Shown: positions 41,024 to 49,921, numbered from the stretch's first letter. The stretch: 64,000 nucleotides of DNA from JAJZAM01 sp027391075 (GCA_027391075.1 DAHYHI010000039.1:1-64000); one strand, 5' to 3'. Numbers and translations: made by a program. The notes: a model not told the origin generated them from the letters alone.

Positions 41024-41614
41024 GTGCCAGTAAAAGTCGTTCTAGCCGAAGACGAGGCAATCGTCCGCCTGGACCTCAAGGAGATCATGGAGGAAGAGGG
41101 CTACGAAGTGGTCGCCGAGACCGGTCGGGGCGACGAAGCGGTCGAGTTGGTGCGCCGTCACCACCCTGACGTGGCGATCCTCGACGTGAAGATGCCGGGC
41201 ATGGACGGTTTGGAAGCAGCCAGGCAGATCAACGCCGATCATCTCTGCGCGGTGCTCATCTTGACGGCGTTCAGTCAGAGGGACCTCATTGAACGGGCAC
41301 GGGATGCCGGTGCCCTCGCCTACCTCGTGAAGCCGTTCCAAAAGAGCGAGTTGCTTCCCGCTATAGAGATGGCTCTGGGTCGATTCGCGGAGATGAAGGC
41401 GCTCGACGAGCAGGTTAAGTCCCTCGAAGAGCAGGTGATCGTCCGCAAAGCCGTGGACCGAGCTAAGGGCGCTTTGATGGACGATCTCGGCTGGAAAGAG
41501 CACGAGTCGTTCTCGTGGATCCAAAAGACCGCCATGAAGGAGCGGGTCAGGATGCTCGACGTCGCAGAGAGGGTCAACCAGGGGTTCCGACCACCTGCCG
41601 ACGAGCGCCCCTGA
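41024..41614 (+). CDS. pdtaR: ANTAR response regulator (PdtaR-like)
   Basis: A 196-residue regulator with a receiver domain (LAEDEAIVRLDL, phospho-Asp in VAILDVKMPGMDG, Lys in YLVKPFQKSEL) joined to an ANTAR RNA-binding domain (VRKAVDRAKGALMDDLGWKE, FSWIQKTAMKERVRMLDVAERV). Such proteins act after transcription starts, by binding paired hairpins near terminators. The kinase partner PdtaS is not in the window. GTG at 41024 has AAGGAG 5 nt upstream. Confidence 0.92.
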   Translation: MPVKVVLAEDEAIVRLDLKEIMEEEGYEVVAETGRGDEAVELVRRHHPDVAILDVKMPGMDGLEAARQINADHLCAVLILTAFSQRDLIERARDAGALAYLVKPFQKSELLPAIEMALGRFAEMKALDEQVKSLEEQVIVRKAVDRAKGALMDDLGWKEHESFSWIQKTAMKERVRMLDVAERVNQGFRPPADERP

Positions 41615-41636
41615 AGGCCCACTAGGTCGACGGCAA

Positions 41637-41665
41637 AGGGCCGTCCTCGCTCCGAGGACGGCCCT
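41637..41665. terminator. Bidirectional terminator after pdtaR
   Basis: A perfect 13-bp stem (AGGGCCGTCCTCG and its complement) with a 3-nt loop CTC, between pdtaR and the converging DtxR-family gene. Confidence 0.8.
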
Positions 41666-41697
41666 AACGGCTCTGACCGTGTCGGGTCTCTAAAGCT

Positions 41698-42357
41698 TCA
41701 GGCGGCCGTCACGAAAAGCTGAGCGGTAAGCGACGGTCCTATGGCTATAGTCGCCGTGCCAAGGTCGAGCGTCAGGGTCCCGTCGGGTGCCCTGGAAGCG
41801 ACCGTCGCCTCTGTCCCGGGTATGAAGCCGTGCGACGACAGGTAGCTGAGCGTGCTTTCGTCGAGCTCAACCAACTCGGTAACCCTCGCCAACCGTACCC
41901 GCTCGCCTTGCGTGGCGCCGGAAAGCGAGACGCTCGAGTCCTCCACCTCGCCAGACCCGGGGATTGGGTTGCCGTGCGGGCAGGTAGTCGGAAAGCCCAG
42001 AAGCTCCACGATCCGCTGCTCCACCTCGTCAGAGATAACGTGCTCCCATCGGCCGGCCTCAAGGTGGGCTTTCTCCCAGGGCAGGCCGATAATATCCGTG
42101 AGGAGCCGCTCGGCGAGGCGGTGCTTGCGTACGACGCTTTCTGCGACACGGCGTCCCGTCTCGGTGAGAAACAGCGAGCGTCCTCTTAGCTCCACGTAAC
42201 CGTCGGAGCGAAGACGCCTCATCATCTCCGAAACGGCCGGCGCGGAATGCCCCAAGCGCTCGGCGAGTCGTGCCTGGATTACGACCATCCCTTCTTCGCC
42301 GAGCTCGTGGATGGCCTCCAAGTATTCCTCGACCGGCGGATGGAAACCTTCGGGCAC
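41698..42357 (-). CDS. DtxR-family metal-dependent regulator
   Basis: A 219-residue repressor of the DtxR/IdeR/MntR family. The N-terminal winged helix is VEEYLEAIHELGEEG ... RLGHSAPAVSEMMRRLRSDGYVEL; the metal-binding dimer domain has VRKHRLAERLLTDIIGLPWEKAHLEAGRWEHVISDEVE and FPTTCPHGNPIPG; a C-terminal SH3-like domain follows. Iron or manganese sensing cannot be separated by eye. GTG at 42357 lies 6 nt after a TATCCT box. It is divergent from polA. Confidence 0.9.
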   Translation of the reverse strand: MPEGFHPPVEEYLEAIHELGEEGMVVIQARLAERLGHSAPAVSEMMRRLRSDGYVELRGRSLFLTETGRRVAESVVRKHRLAERLLTDIIGLPWEKAHLEAGRWEHVISDEVEQRIVELLGFPTTCPHGNPIPGSGEVEDSSVSLSGATQGERVRLARVTELVELDESTLSYLSSHGFIPGTEATVASRAPDGTLTLDLGTATIAIGPSLTAQLFVTAA

Positions 42358-42363
42358 CCCTTG

Positions 42364-42369
42364 AGGATA
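42364..42369 (-). promoter_or_regulatory. Candidate -10 box for the DtxR-family gene
   Basis: TATCCT on the minus strand, 6 nt before GTG at 42357. Confidence 0.5.
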
Positions 42370-42424
42370 CCTTCGCCGCGCCGCCGAACGCGCTCGACTT
42401 ATCCGGCCTCGAGCCCGGCAGTCA

Positions 42425-42455
42425 CCTAGCATCGAGACAGTCTCCTAGCATCGAG
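42425..42455 (+). promoter_or_regulatory. Duplicated -10 element of polA
   Basis: CCTAGCATCGAG occurs twice, at 42425-42436 and 42444-42455, 19 bp apart. Each copy contains TAGCAT. The second box ends 8 nt before the polA ATG, so it can serve a leaderless start. Confidence 0.45.
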
Positions 42456-42459
42456 GCCA

Positions 42460-45156
42460 ATGGCCAAGCTGATGCTCATAGACGGCAACTCGCTGCTTTA
42501 CCGGGCGTTTTTCGCTCTTCCCACCGATATGGCGACGGCGTCAGGGCAGGTGACCAACGCCGTGTACGGATTCACTTCGATGCTGATCAACCTGATCAAG
42601 GACCACCATCCTGATGAGCTTGTGGCGACCTTCGACCGGCCCGAGCCGACCTTCCGCCACAAGATGGTTGAGGGCTACAAAGCCGGGCGAGCAGAGACCC
42701 CTGACATTCTCCGCCAGCAGATGGGCCTGGCCCGACAAGTCGTCGAAGCGCTGAGAATCCCCATAGTCGACTACCCGGGCTTCGAGGCCGACGATGTGAT
42801 AGCCACGCTGGCGACCAAAGCAGCGGAGCGCAGTGACGACGTCACCATCGTCACAGGGGACCGCGACACCTACCAGCTAGTAAGCGACCCGCACGTCAAG
42901 GTCCTCTACAACAAGAGGGGTGTTTCTGACTACGCACTCTACGACGAGGCCGGCATCGAGCTGAGAACCGGCGTGAGACCCTCCAAGTACCCTCAGTACG
43001 CTGCGCTTCGGGGCGACCCTTCCGACAACCTCGCCGGTGTCGCCGGGGTGGGCGAGAAGACCGCAGCGAAACTGATCAACAACTACGGGGATCTCGACGG
43101 GATTTACGCTCACCTCGACGAGTTGACACCGAAACTGCGCGAGAGCCTCGCCGCAGCCCAGGAGCGTGTCAGGGCGAACCTGGCCGTGACCGTGCTCGTA
43201 AGAGACCTTCCTTTGGACGTAGAAGCCGAAGCTGCGAGGTTCGGAGGCTGGGACGCGGAGGAGGTGAGAAGGTTGTTCGACTTTCTCGAGTTCCGCACGC
43301 TGTGGGACCGGCTCGTAGAGGCAAGTCCGGCGGGGCCCGGAGTGAACACGCCGAGCGTCGAAGGGCCAGCCCCTGTGCAGGTTTCGATCCACCGGCCGGA
43401 GTCGCCTCAGAAGTTGTCGGCGCTTCTGCGGGAGTGGGCTACCGCCGGTGTTCGCTTGGCTCTGGCGGGTTCGTGGGTCGCACGGGAAGGCCGCTCCGAG
43501 TTGGTGGGCGTCGCGCTGGCAGAGGTAGGCGTAGACATCCCGTCGGAGGCCGTGTGGATCGACCGAGCAGCACTCGGATCCTATGACGTCGCCGAAGCCG
43601 TGGGCGGGGCTCTCGGTCCGGGCGGCGCCTCGGTCTCCGCTCACGACGCGAAAGCCCTGATGAGATCCTTGGCGGAGGAAGGGGTGACCTTCTCGAACCT
43701 CGACGTGGATACGGCGATCGCCGCGTACCTGGTCGACCCGGCCGGGGACCAATACCTGTTGGAGGATCTCGTCGAGCGTTACGCCGGGCTCCGACTGGGC
43801 CCCCAGGAAAATGGATCCGGCGGGCAGCTGGACCTAATGGCACAAAGTCCCGAACCCTCCGTCGTGGCTGGACAGCGCTGCGCCGGCGTCGCCGCGACGG
43901 TTGGTCCGCTGCGCTCGGCTTTGGAGTCGAGGGGAATGTGGGCTCTCTACGAGGACGTGGAACGACCGCTGGTCAGGGTGCTGGCCGGAATGGAGATCGT
44001 CGGGGTCCGCGTGGACGTAGCGGAGTTAAGGCGTCTGGCCGGTGAGCTCTCGGAAGAGGCCAGCCGGCTCGAAAAGGAGATCCAAGCGCTCGCTGGGGTC
44101 GAGTTCGTCGTCAACTCGACTCCGCAGCTGCGCCAAGTCCTATTCGAGCGCCTCGGGCTGACCCCCCAGAAGCGGACCAAAACCGGTTTCTCCACCGACG
44201 CCCAGACCTTGGAGCGACTCCGGGGTCAGCACCCGATCATCGAGTCGTTGCTTAGATACCGCGAGGTGGAGAAGCTGCGCTCGACCTACGGAGAGTCGCT
44301 GCTGCACGAGGTCGGTCCAGACGGTCGAATACACGCAACCTTCAATCAGACCGTCGCCCGTACCGGCAGGCTGAGCTCGGACCAGCCGAACCTGCACAAC
44401 ATCCCCGTTCGAAGCGACGAGGGACGGCGTTTGCGTCGCTGCTTCGTGCCCAGCGAAGGGAGGCGCTTCTTGATAGCTGACTACAACCAGGTCGAGCTGA
44501 GGGTCATAGCGCACCTCGCGTCAGAGCCAGCGCTGGTGGAGGCGTTCCGCGTCGGAACCGACATTCATAACGTCACGGCGTCGAGGATCTACGGCGTTCC
44601 TGCGGACGAGGTGACCTTGGCGATGCGCTCGAAGGCGAAGATGGTCTCCTACGGCCTCGCCTACGGAATGGAAGCGTACGGTCTGGCCCAACGACTCGGG
44701 ATACCAGTCGACGAAGCCACCGAGATCCTCGACGCCTACTGGAACGCCTTCCCAGCTGTTCGGGCCTACATGGACAGGGTCGTCGCCGAAGCGCGAGAGC
44801 GCGGTTTCACCGAGACGCTGTACGGTCGAAGAAGGCCTATCCCCGAGCTTCAGTCCGCTCGCTACCAGGTTAGAGCAGCAGGGGAGCGTCAGGCTATGAA
44901 CTCCGGTATCCAAGGGTTGGCCGCTGACATCTTCAAGGTGGCGCTGGTGCGCCTCCACGGGCGGATCGAGGCCGAGGCCATGCGGAGTGTGCTCGTACTG
45001 CAAGTCCACGACGAGGTGATACTCGAAGTACCCCCCGAAGAGGAGACTCTCGCTGTCTCAACGGTCATGGACGCGATGACCGGAGCGGCGAAGCTGGACG
45101 TCCCTTTGACCGTCAACCTGGCATGGGGGGACAACTGGGCTTCCGCTAAGTCTTGA
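42460..45156 (+). CDS. polA: DNA polymerase I
   Basis: 898 residues in three parts. The 5'-3' exonuclease comes first (LMLIDGNSLLYRAFFALP, YPGFEADDVIATLA, VTGDRDTYQLV, LRGDPSDNLAGVAGVGEKTA). The central 3'-5' exonuclease-like domain lacks the usual acidic metal ligands (LALAGSW where DxE is expected), so proofreading is probably absent, as in other actinobacterial enzymes. The polymerase domain has DYNQVELRVIAHLASEP, KAKMVSYGLAYGM, YGRRRPIPEL and the catalytic LQVHDEVILEVP. It acts in Okazaki fragment processing and in excision repair, which fits the uvr genes nearby. Confidence 0.96.
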   Translation: MAKLMLIDGNSLLYRAFFALPTDMATASGQVTNAVYGFTSMLINLIKDHHPDELVATFDRPEPTFRHKMVEGYKAGRAETPDILRQQMGLARQVVEALRIPIVDYPGFEADDVIATLATKAAERSDDVTIVTGDRDTYQLVSDPHVKVLYNKRGVSDYALYDEAGIELRTGVRPSKYPQYAALRGDPSDNLAGVAGVGEKTAAKLINNYGDLDGIYAHLDELTPKLRESLAAAQERVRANLAVTVLVRDLPLDVEAEAARFGGWDAEEVRRLFDFLEFRTLWDRLVEASPAGPGVNTPSVEGPAPVQVSIHRPESPQKLSALLREWATAGVRLALAGSWVAREGRSELVGVALAEVGVDIPSEAVWIDRAALGSYDVAEAVGGALGPGGASVSAHDAKALMRSLAEEGVTFSNLDVDTAIAAYLVDPAGDQYLLEDLVERYAGLRLGPQENGSGGQLDLMAQSPEPSVVAGQRCAGVAATVGPLRSALESRGMWALYEDVERPLVRVLAGMEIVGVRVDVAELRRLAGELSEEASRLEKEIQALAGVEFVVNSTPQLRQVLFERLGLTPQKRTKTGFSTDAQTLERLRGQHPIIESLLRYREVEKLRSTYGESLLHEVGPDGRIHATFNQTVARTGRLSSDQPNLHNIPVRSDEGRRLRRCFVPSEGRRFLIADYNQVELRVIAHLASEPALVEAFRVGTDIHNVTASRIYGVPADEVTLAMRSKAKMVSYGLAYGMEAYGLAQRLGIPVDEATEILDAYWNAFPAVRAYMDRVVAEARERGFTETLYGRRRPIPELQSARYQVRAAGERQAMNSGIQGLAADIFKVALVRLHGRIEAEAMRSVLVLQVHDEVILEVPPEEETLAVSTVMDAMTGAAKLDVPLTVNLAWGDNWASAKS

Positions 45157-45199
45157 GGCGGCGGGGGCGGACGTGTGGACCCCTACTGGATCCGCTATC

Positions 45200-45217
45200 T
45201 TTACAGTGTTAGGTAAA
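45200..45217. promoter_or_regulatory. Inverted repeat at the start of the diiron gene
   Basis: TTTAC and GTAAA are separated by 8 nt; the repeat ends one base before GTG at 45219. A TACAGT box lies inside it and a TATCTT box partly overlaps its left end. It may be an operator over the promoter. Confidence 0.3.
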
Positions 45218-45218
45218 C

Positions 45219-46406
45219 GTGAGTGCTGCGTTGATCGAGACTGAACAGGGGATAGCCATGGCGGAAGGGTTTGGAGCTTCGCAGGCGGCAATGCCGGTAC
45301 CCGAAGGCGCGGCTGGCTCGGGGGCGCCCGTCGGTGTCGGCGTCGGGGATCCCGTCAGGGTCGTTCACGACCACGCTGATCGGATCTTCTCGTGGCGCTA
45401 CGAACGGGATCGTCCCCAGTTGGTGAACCTGTACAACAAGGCCTCCGCCTCACAGTGGAACAGCGTCACCGACTTGGACTGGTCGGCCGACGTGGATCCC
45501 GAGCGGGTGACTGGCGACGAACCGCCAGTGCTGAGCCTTGCGCGCCGGGCGGCGACCATCCCGGGTTCACCTCTCGCCACGTGGGGTGAGAAGGAGTTCA
45601 CTCAGCTTCGCGTCGAGATGCTAAAGGCCCAGTTAAGCCAGTTCATGCACGGCGAGCAGGGTGCGATGATGACTGCGGCGAAGATCGTCGAGACCGTCCC
45701 TTGGATTGACGCCAAGTACTACGCAGCGACGCAGACCATGGACGAGGCGCGTCACACCGAGGTGTTCGCTCGCTACTTGAACGAGAAGGTAGGAGACGCC
45801 TATCCAATGTCTCCGTTCTTGCAAGGTCAGATCTTCGGGCTTCTCGAAGACAGCCGGTGGGACATCGCTTACCTGGGTATGCAGATAATCATCGAAAGTC
45901 TCGCCCTGGCGGCCTTCGGCGAGTTGCTTAGGCGTACCTCCGAACCACTTCTGGCGAAGCTGCTCCGCTACGTCATGTCCGACGAAGCCCGCCATGTGGC
46001 TTTCGGCATTGTCAGCCTTAACGAGCTGTACCGGGGTCTCAGCTCAGCTGAGTTGAAGGAGCGCCAAGAGTTCCTCGTCGACAACACTATGCGCAACCGG
46101 CTGCGATCCACCACGCCTGAAGTCTGGGAGACGATGGGAGTTACCGTCGAAGAGGTGATGCCCAGTCTGCTCCAGGCAGCGGGGGAAGTCGGGCACGGGC
46201 CTTTCGTTGCATTCCAGCGGGCCTTTTTCTCCAAGCTCGTACCTAACGTACGCAAACTCGGCCTTCTCGACGCTAACGACGGCTACTTGAGGAAGCAGTG
46301 GGCCCAAAGTGGCCTACTCGAGTTCGAGCACGCCGACGACACCTCGGCGGACTTCGAGGCCTACGACGCCGTTGCGGCCGACCGGGCAGCAGTGAAGAGC
46401 GCCTAG
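45219..46406 (+). CDS. Ferritin-like diiron protein of unknown substrate
   Basis: A 395-residue protein with the four-helix ligand pattern of diiron oxidases: Glu in FMHGEQGAMM, ExxH in TMDEARHTEVFARY, Glu in QIIIESLALAAFGE, and ExxH in MSDEARHVAFGIV. Such proteins include R2-like, desaturase-like and amine-oxygenase-like enzymes; I cannot assign a substrate. The first 45 residues are Ala/Gly-rich. GTG at 45219 is the longest start; ATG at 45258, with GGGGA 6 nt upstream, is equally likely. It stands alone between polA and rpsA. Confidence 0.75.
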   Translation: MSAALIETEQGIAMAEGFGASQAAMPVPEGAAGSGAPVGVGVGDPVRVVHDHADRIFSWRYERDRPQLVNLYNKASASQWNSVTDLDWSADVDPERVTGDEPPVLSLARRAATIPGSPLATWGEKEFTQLRVEMLKAQLSQFMHGEQGAMMTAAKIVETVPWIDAKYYAATQTMDEARHTEVFARYLNEKVGDAYPMSPFLQGQIFGLLEDSRWDIAYLGMQIIIESLALAAFGELLRRTSEPLLAKLLRYVMSDEARHVAFGIVSLNELYRGLSSAELKERQEFLVDNTMRNRLRSTTPEVWETMGVTVEEVMPSLLQAAGEVGHGPFVAFQRAFFSKLVPNVRKLGLLDANDGYLRKQWAQSGLLEFEHADDTSADFEAYDAVAADRAAVKSA

Positions 46407-46478
46407 TAGCCGAGAACCCGATAGGCGGAGGCGCCCGGCCTGGATCGCCTGCCGGGAGAACAGTCCCTGGCGGAGGTG

Positions 46479-46484
46479 TAAAGT
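46479..46484 (+). promoter_or_regulatory. Possible -10 box for rpsA
   Basis: TAAAGT, about 74 nt before the rpsA start. The leader that follows holds a GGGGG-ATTCG-CCCCC hairpin (46503-46517). Confidence 0.3.
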
Positions 46485-46557
46485 CGAGGATCTACCCGGG
46501 ATGGGGGATTCGCCCCCGCCCCTGAGCTCAACTGTCCGAAAGAAGGCCTCTAGTTCC

Positions 46558-47976
46558 ATGTCCGACGACTCCTTGACCACCACGACCTCCTCGCCGATGG
46601 GAACCTTCGACGAAGCAGGTGAGTACACTCCCCGTCAGATCGTTGCAGACGACCTCGACGGGACTTCCCTCGCTGATGCCATTGCGGGGACGATCGTGGA
46701 GTTCGAGGACGGCGACATCGTCAAGGGCACGGTAGTCAAGGTCGACAAGGACGAGGTCCTTCTCGACATCGGGTTCAAGTCCGAAGGGGTCATACCCGCA
46801 CGTGAGCTTTCCATCCGTCACGACGTCGACCCGAGCGAGGTCGTCAAGCTCGGCGAGAAGATCGAAGCCCTCGTCCTGCAGAAGGAGGACAAGGAGGGTC
46901 GCCTCATCTTGTCGAAGAAGCGGGCGCAGTACGAAAGGGCTTGGGGTACCATCGAGGCGATCAAGGAGCGGGACGGCATCGTGTCGGGTCCCGTCATAGA
47001 GGTGGTCAAGGGCGGCCTTATCGTCGACATCGGCCTGCGCGGCTTCCTGCCAGCGTCCCTGGTCGAGTTGCGCCGTGTCCGCGACCTGGCACCTTACATT
47101 GGCAGGACCGTCGACGCGAAGATCATCGAGCTCGACAAGAACCGCAACAACGTCGTTCTGTCCCGGCGAGCTTGGCTGGAGGAGACGCAGCGCGAGCAGC
47201 GCGACGAGTTCCTCACGAACCTAAAGCCCGGAGAGGTCCGCCGCGGTGTTGTCTCGTCCGTTGTGAACTTCGGTGCCTTCGTCGATCTGGGTGGCATGGA
47301 CGGCCTGATCCACGTGTCGGAGCTTTCCTGGAAGCACATCGAGCACCCCTCTGCGGTGGTAGCAGTAGGCGACGAAGTCGAAGTACGCGTGTTGGACGTC
47401 GACCTCGACCGGGAACGCATCAGCCTGTCGCTCAAGGCGACCCAGTCTGACCCGTGGCACGAGTTCGCCAATGCGCACCGCGAGGGCGAACTGGTCTACG
47501 GTCGGGTCACCAAGCTCGTTCCTTTCGGTGCCTTCGTCCAGGTCGGTGACGGTATCGAAGGTCTCGTGCACATCTCGGAGATGGCCAGCCACCACGTGGA
47601 CCTGCCCGAGCAGGTTGTAAGCCCCAGCGAGGAGCTGTGGGTGAAGATCATCGAGATCGACCTTGCCCGTCGGCGGATCTCGCTGTCCATCAAGCAGGCC
47701 GCTGAGGGCGGTGAGGTCGCAGCGGAGTACCGGGATGCCTTCGGCGAACACGCCTACGACGAGCAGGGAAACTACATCGGCGCAGCCGGGTTCACAGATT
47801 TCGAGCCGGAGTCTGAAGCTCAGGCAGCTTGGGCCGAGTACATCGAAGAGGAAGGTCTCGGAGCTCTCGGCGTCGCCGAGGTTTCCAGAGGCGACGCAGC
47901 CGTCGACGGTAACGCCGGTGCTGAAGAGGCATCCAGCTACGCCGAGGACGAAGTGCCGGACCAAGCCGAGGGCTGA
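46558..47976 (+). CDS. rpsA: 30S ribosomal protein S1
   Basis: 472 residues with four S1 (OB-fold) domains, the actinobacterial form: GDIVKGTVVKVDKDEVLLDIG, DGIVSGPVIEVVKGGLIVDIG, GEVRRGVVSSVVNFGAFVDLG and GELVYGRVTKLVPFGAFVQVG, each followed by the usual HVSE or HISE type segment in the last two. It binds mRNA and helps initiation; with many leaderless mRNAs suspected here its role may be limited to leadered ones. The acidic C-terminal tail is about 80 residues. ATG at 46558; AGAAGG lies 12 nt upstream. Confidence 0.95.
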   Translation: MSDDSLTTTTSSPMGTFDEAGEYTPRQIVADDLDGTSLADAIAGTIVEFEDGDIVKGTVVKVDKDEVLLDIGFKSEGVIPARELSIRHDVDPSEVVKLGEKIEALVLQKEDKEGRLILSKKRAQYERAWGTIEAIKERDGIVSGPVIEVVKGGLIVDIGLRGFLPASLVELRRVRDLAPYIGRTVDAKIIELDKNRNNVVLSRRAWLEETQREQRDEFLTNLKPGEVRRGVVSSVVNFGAFVDLGGMDGLIHVSELSWKHIEHPSAVVAVGDEVEVRVLDVDLDRERISLSLKATQSDPWHEFANAHREGELVYGRVTKLVPFGAFVQVGDGIEGLVHISEMASHHVDLPEQVVSPSEELWVKIIEIDLARRRISLSIKQAAEGGEVAAEYRDAFGEHAYDEQGNYIGAAGFTDFEPESEAQAAWAEYIEEEGLGALGVAEVSRGDAAVDGNAGAEEASSYAEDEVPDQAEG

Positions 47977-47985
47977 CGAAGCCCT
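47969..47985 (+). terminator. Weak hairpin at the rpsA stop
   Basis: AGGGCT and AGCCCT around a 5-nt loop that contains part of the stop codon. Short stem; may only attenuate. Confidence 0.3.
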
Positions 47986-48009
47986 GAGGCCTTCGAGAGG
48001 GGACGAGGT

Positions 48010-49140
48010 ATGCACGTCGGCGTGCCGGCCGAGGTAAAAGACAACGAGTACCGGGTCGCCTGCACTCCCGCTGGCGTCCACGAACTGGTCCGCCACGGTC
48101 ACCGTGTACTCGTCCAGGCCGGCGCGGGGCTCGGTTCGTCGATAGCAGACGCGGAGTTCGAAAATGCCGGTGCGACCATGGTGAGCTCCGCCGACGAGGT
48201 CTGGGGCGAATCCGAACTGGTCCTCAAGGTCAAAGAGCCGGTGGAGGAGGAGTACAGCCGTCTGCGTCGTGACCTCGTGCTCTTCACCTACCTGCACCTG
48301 GCGGCGTCTCGGGGATGCACGAACGCCCTTCTGAGAGCGGGGACCACCTCGATCGCGTATGAGACGGTGCAGCGCCCCGACGGAAGCCTCCCGCTTCTCG
48401 CTCCGATGTCGGAGGTCGCAGGCAGGATGGCCCCCCAAGCTGGAGCGCATCACCTCCAGCGGGATGGCGGAGGTCGAGGGGTCCTCATGGGGGGAGTGTC
48501 CGGCGTTTACGCCGCCAAGGTCGTAGTGATAGGCGCAGGGGTGTCGGGGATGAACGCCGCTGCCATAGCCCTCGGGATGCAGGCCGAGGTGCTCCTGCTC
48601 GACAAGGACATATCCAGGCTCAGAGACGCCGACCGGATCTACCAGGGCCACTGTCAGACGGTGGCTTCCAGCGCCTACGAGATCGAGCGGGCCGTCGTGG
48701 ACGCCGACCTGGTTATAGGGGCGGTACTCGTTCCCGGGGCGAAAGCTCCGGTGCTCGTACCCGACAGTCTCGTGGCTGCGATGAAGCCCGGTTCGGTGCT
48801 AGTCGACATCGCCATCGACCAGGGTGGTTGCTTCGAGTCGTCGCGACCGACGACACACTCGGATCCCGTGTTCGAAGTGCACGGATGCCTGATGTACTGC
48901 GTTGCCAACATGCCCGGAGCGGTGCCGCACACCTCCACCCATGCTCTCACGAACGTCACGGTGCCCTACGCGCTGGAGATAGCCGACCGGGGATGGTCAC
49001 AAGCCGCTCGGAGCGATCCCGTTCTCGCCCGGGGCCTGAGCACTCACGCTGGCAACCTTTTGTCGCAGCCGGTGGCGGAGGCTCACGGCCTGGATTTCGT
49101 CTCTCTCGATACCGTCCTCGGCAACGGCCCGGCCGCTTAG
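48010..49140 (+). CDS. ald: Alanine dehydrogenase
   Basis: Interconverts alanine and pyruvate with NAD. The catalytic residues are in LVLKVKEPVEEEY (Lys), FTYLHLAASR (His) and VDIAIDQGGCFE (Asp). The NAD site is VVVIGAGVSGMNAAAIALGM, and NMPGAVPHTSTHALTN is a strong Ald signature. 376 residues. ATG at 48010 has a GGGGACGAGG stretch upstream. In Actinobacteria Ald often responds to low oxygen or alanine; nothing regulatory is seen here. Confidence 0.95.
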   Translation: MHVGVPAEVKDNEYRVACTPAGVHELVRHGHRVLVQAGAGLGSSIADAEFENAGATMVSSADEVWGESELVLKVKEPVEEEYSRLRRDLVLFTYLHLAASRGCTNALLRAGTTSIAYETVQRPDGSLPLLAPMSEVAGRMAPQAGAHHLQRDGGGRGVLMGGVSGVYAAKVVVIGAGVSGMNAAAIALGMQAEVLLLDKDISRLRDADRIYQGHCQTVASSAYEIERAVVDADLVIGAVLVPGAKAPVLVPDSLVAAMKPGSVLVDIAIDQGGCFESSRPTTHSDPVFEVHGCLMYCVANMPGAVPHTSTHALTNVTVPYALEIADRGWSQAARSDPVLARGLSTHAGNLLSQPVAEAHGLDFVSLDTVLGNGPAA

Positions 49141-49155
49141 CCCAGCCGGCTAAGC
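49135..49155 (+). terminator. Hairpin terminator at the end of ald
   Basis: GCTTAGCC and GGCTAAGC pair perfectly around the loop CAGCC. The left arm contains the ald stop codon. Confidence 0.6.
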
Positions 49156-49243
49156 TCTGTTCGCCGCACCCCTGACGCGGCGCATCCGGTGCCCCATCTT
49201 CGAGTTCCGGGGCGCAGTCCTCGCAGATCTTGTGGGAGTAGGC

Positions 49244-49876
49244 TTGGTTGGCGTGCTGATCGGCTTGACAGGGGGTATCGGCTCGGGAAAGACGACGGTC
49301 TCGTCCGAGTTGGCAGCGAGAGGAGCTGTCGTGGTCGACGCAGACCTCATAGCCAGGCAGGTCGTCGAACCTGGAGGTAGGGCGTTCGGCGCCGTAGTCG
49401 AACGCTTCGGGCAGGGTGTCGTCGCGCCCGACGGAGGTTTGGACCGCGGCGCGATTGCGAAGATCGTCTTCTCCGACGAGGACGCCCGAGCCTCCCTGAA
49501 CGCGATAACCCACCCGGCTATCAGGCAGGTGATGGCAGAGCAGGCGGCGCAGGCGCTGGGGCGCGGCGATACGGTCGTGCTCGACATCCCCCTCCTCGAC
49601 TCCAGCGCACGTTCCCGTTTCGGTCTCGACGCCGTCGTAGTCGTCGACGCCCCCGTGGAGGTGGCAGTAGCTCGGCTTGTCGGCCAGCGCGCCTTCGACG
49701 AGGCCGACGCCCGAGCGCGCATCGCAGCCCAGATCACAAGGCAGGAGCGCTGCAGCCTCGCCGACTTCGTGGTGGACAACGGTGGTAGCCGCGAGCAACT
49801 TGGGGAAGAGATCGACAGGTTGTGGAGCTGGATAGTCGGTCTCGTGTCGCAAAAGGGTGACAGGGGGTCCGCCTAG
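49244..49876 (+). CDS. coaE: Dephospho-CoA kinase
   Basis: Catalyses the last step of CoA synthesis. The P-loop is GLTGGIGSGKTTVSSELAARG, followed by VVDADLIARQVVEPG and the lid region DEADARARIAAQ. Three starts are possible: GTG at 49232, TTG at 49244 (GGGAG 6 nt upstream, preferred) and GTG at 49253. About 210 residues, without the extra C-terminal domain found in mycobacterial CoaE. It follows ald after a hairpin and precedes uvrB. Confidence 0.92.
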   Translation: MVGVLIGLTGGIGSGKTTVSSELAARGAVVVDADLIARQVVEPGGRAFGAVVERFGQGVVAPDGGLDRGAIAKIVFSDEDARASLNAITHPAIRQVMAEQAAQALGRGDTVVLDIPLLDSSARSRFGLDAVVVVDAPVEVAVARLVGQRAFDEADARARIAAQITRQERCSLADFVVDNGGSREQLGEEIDRLWSWIVGLVSQKGDRGSA

Positions 49877-49909
49877 CCTGCCCGGGGCTCCTTTCGCGTC
49901 TCACGCCGC

Positions 49910-49915
49910 TACGAT
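49910..49915 (+). promoter_or_regulatory. Candidate -10 box for uvrB (leaderless)
   Basis: TACGAT, 6 nt before ATG at 49922. No GAAC-N4-GTTC box is seen here, unlike at uvrA. Confidence 0.5.
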
Positions 49916-49921
49916 CAGACG

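Noticed and set aside
45209..45217. Possible IdeR/DtxR box (TTAGGT) before the diiron gene
   Set aside because: Only a half site matches; the full 19-bp palindrome of the known box is absent.
47221..48651. Long minus-strand frame of 476 codons opposite rpsA and ald
   Set aside because: Shadow of real genes; composition rich in Val, Asp and Arg without motifs.
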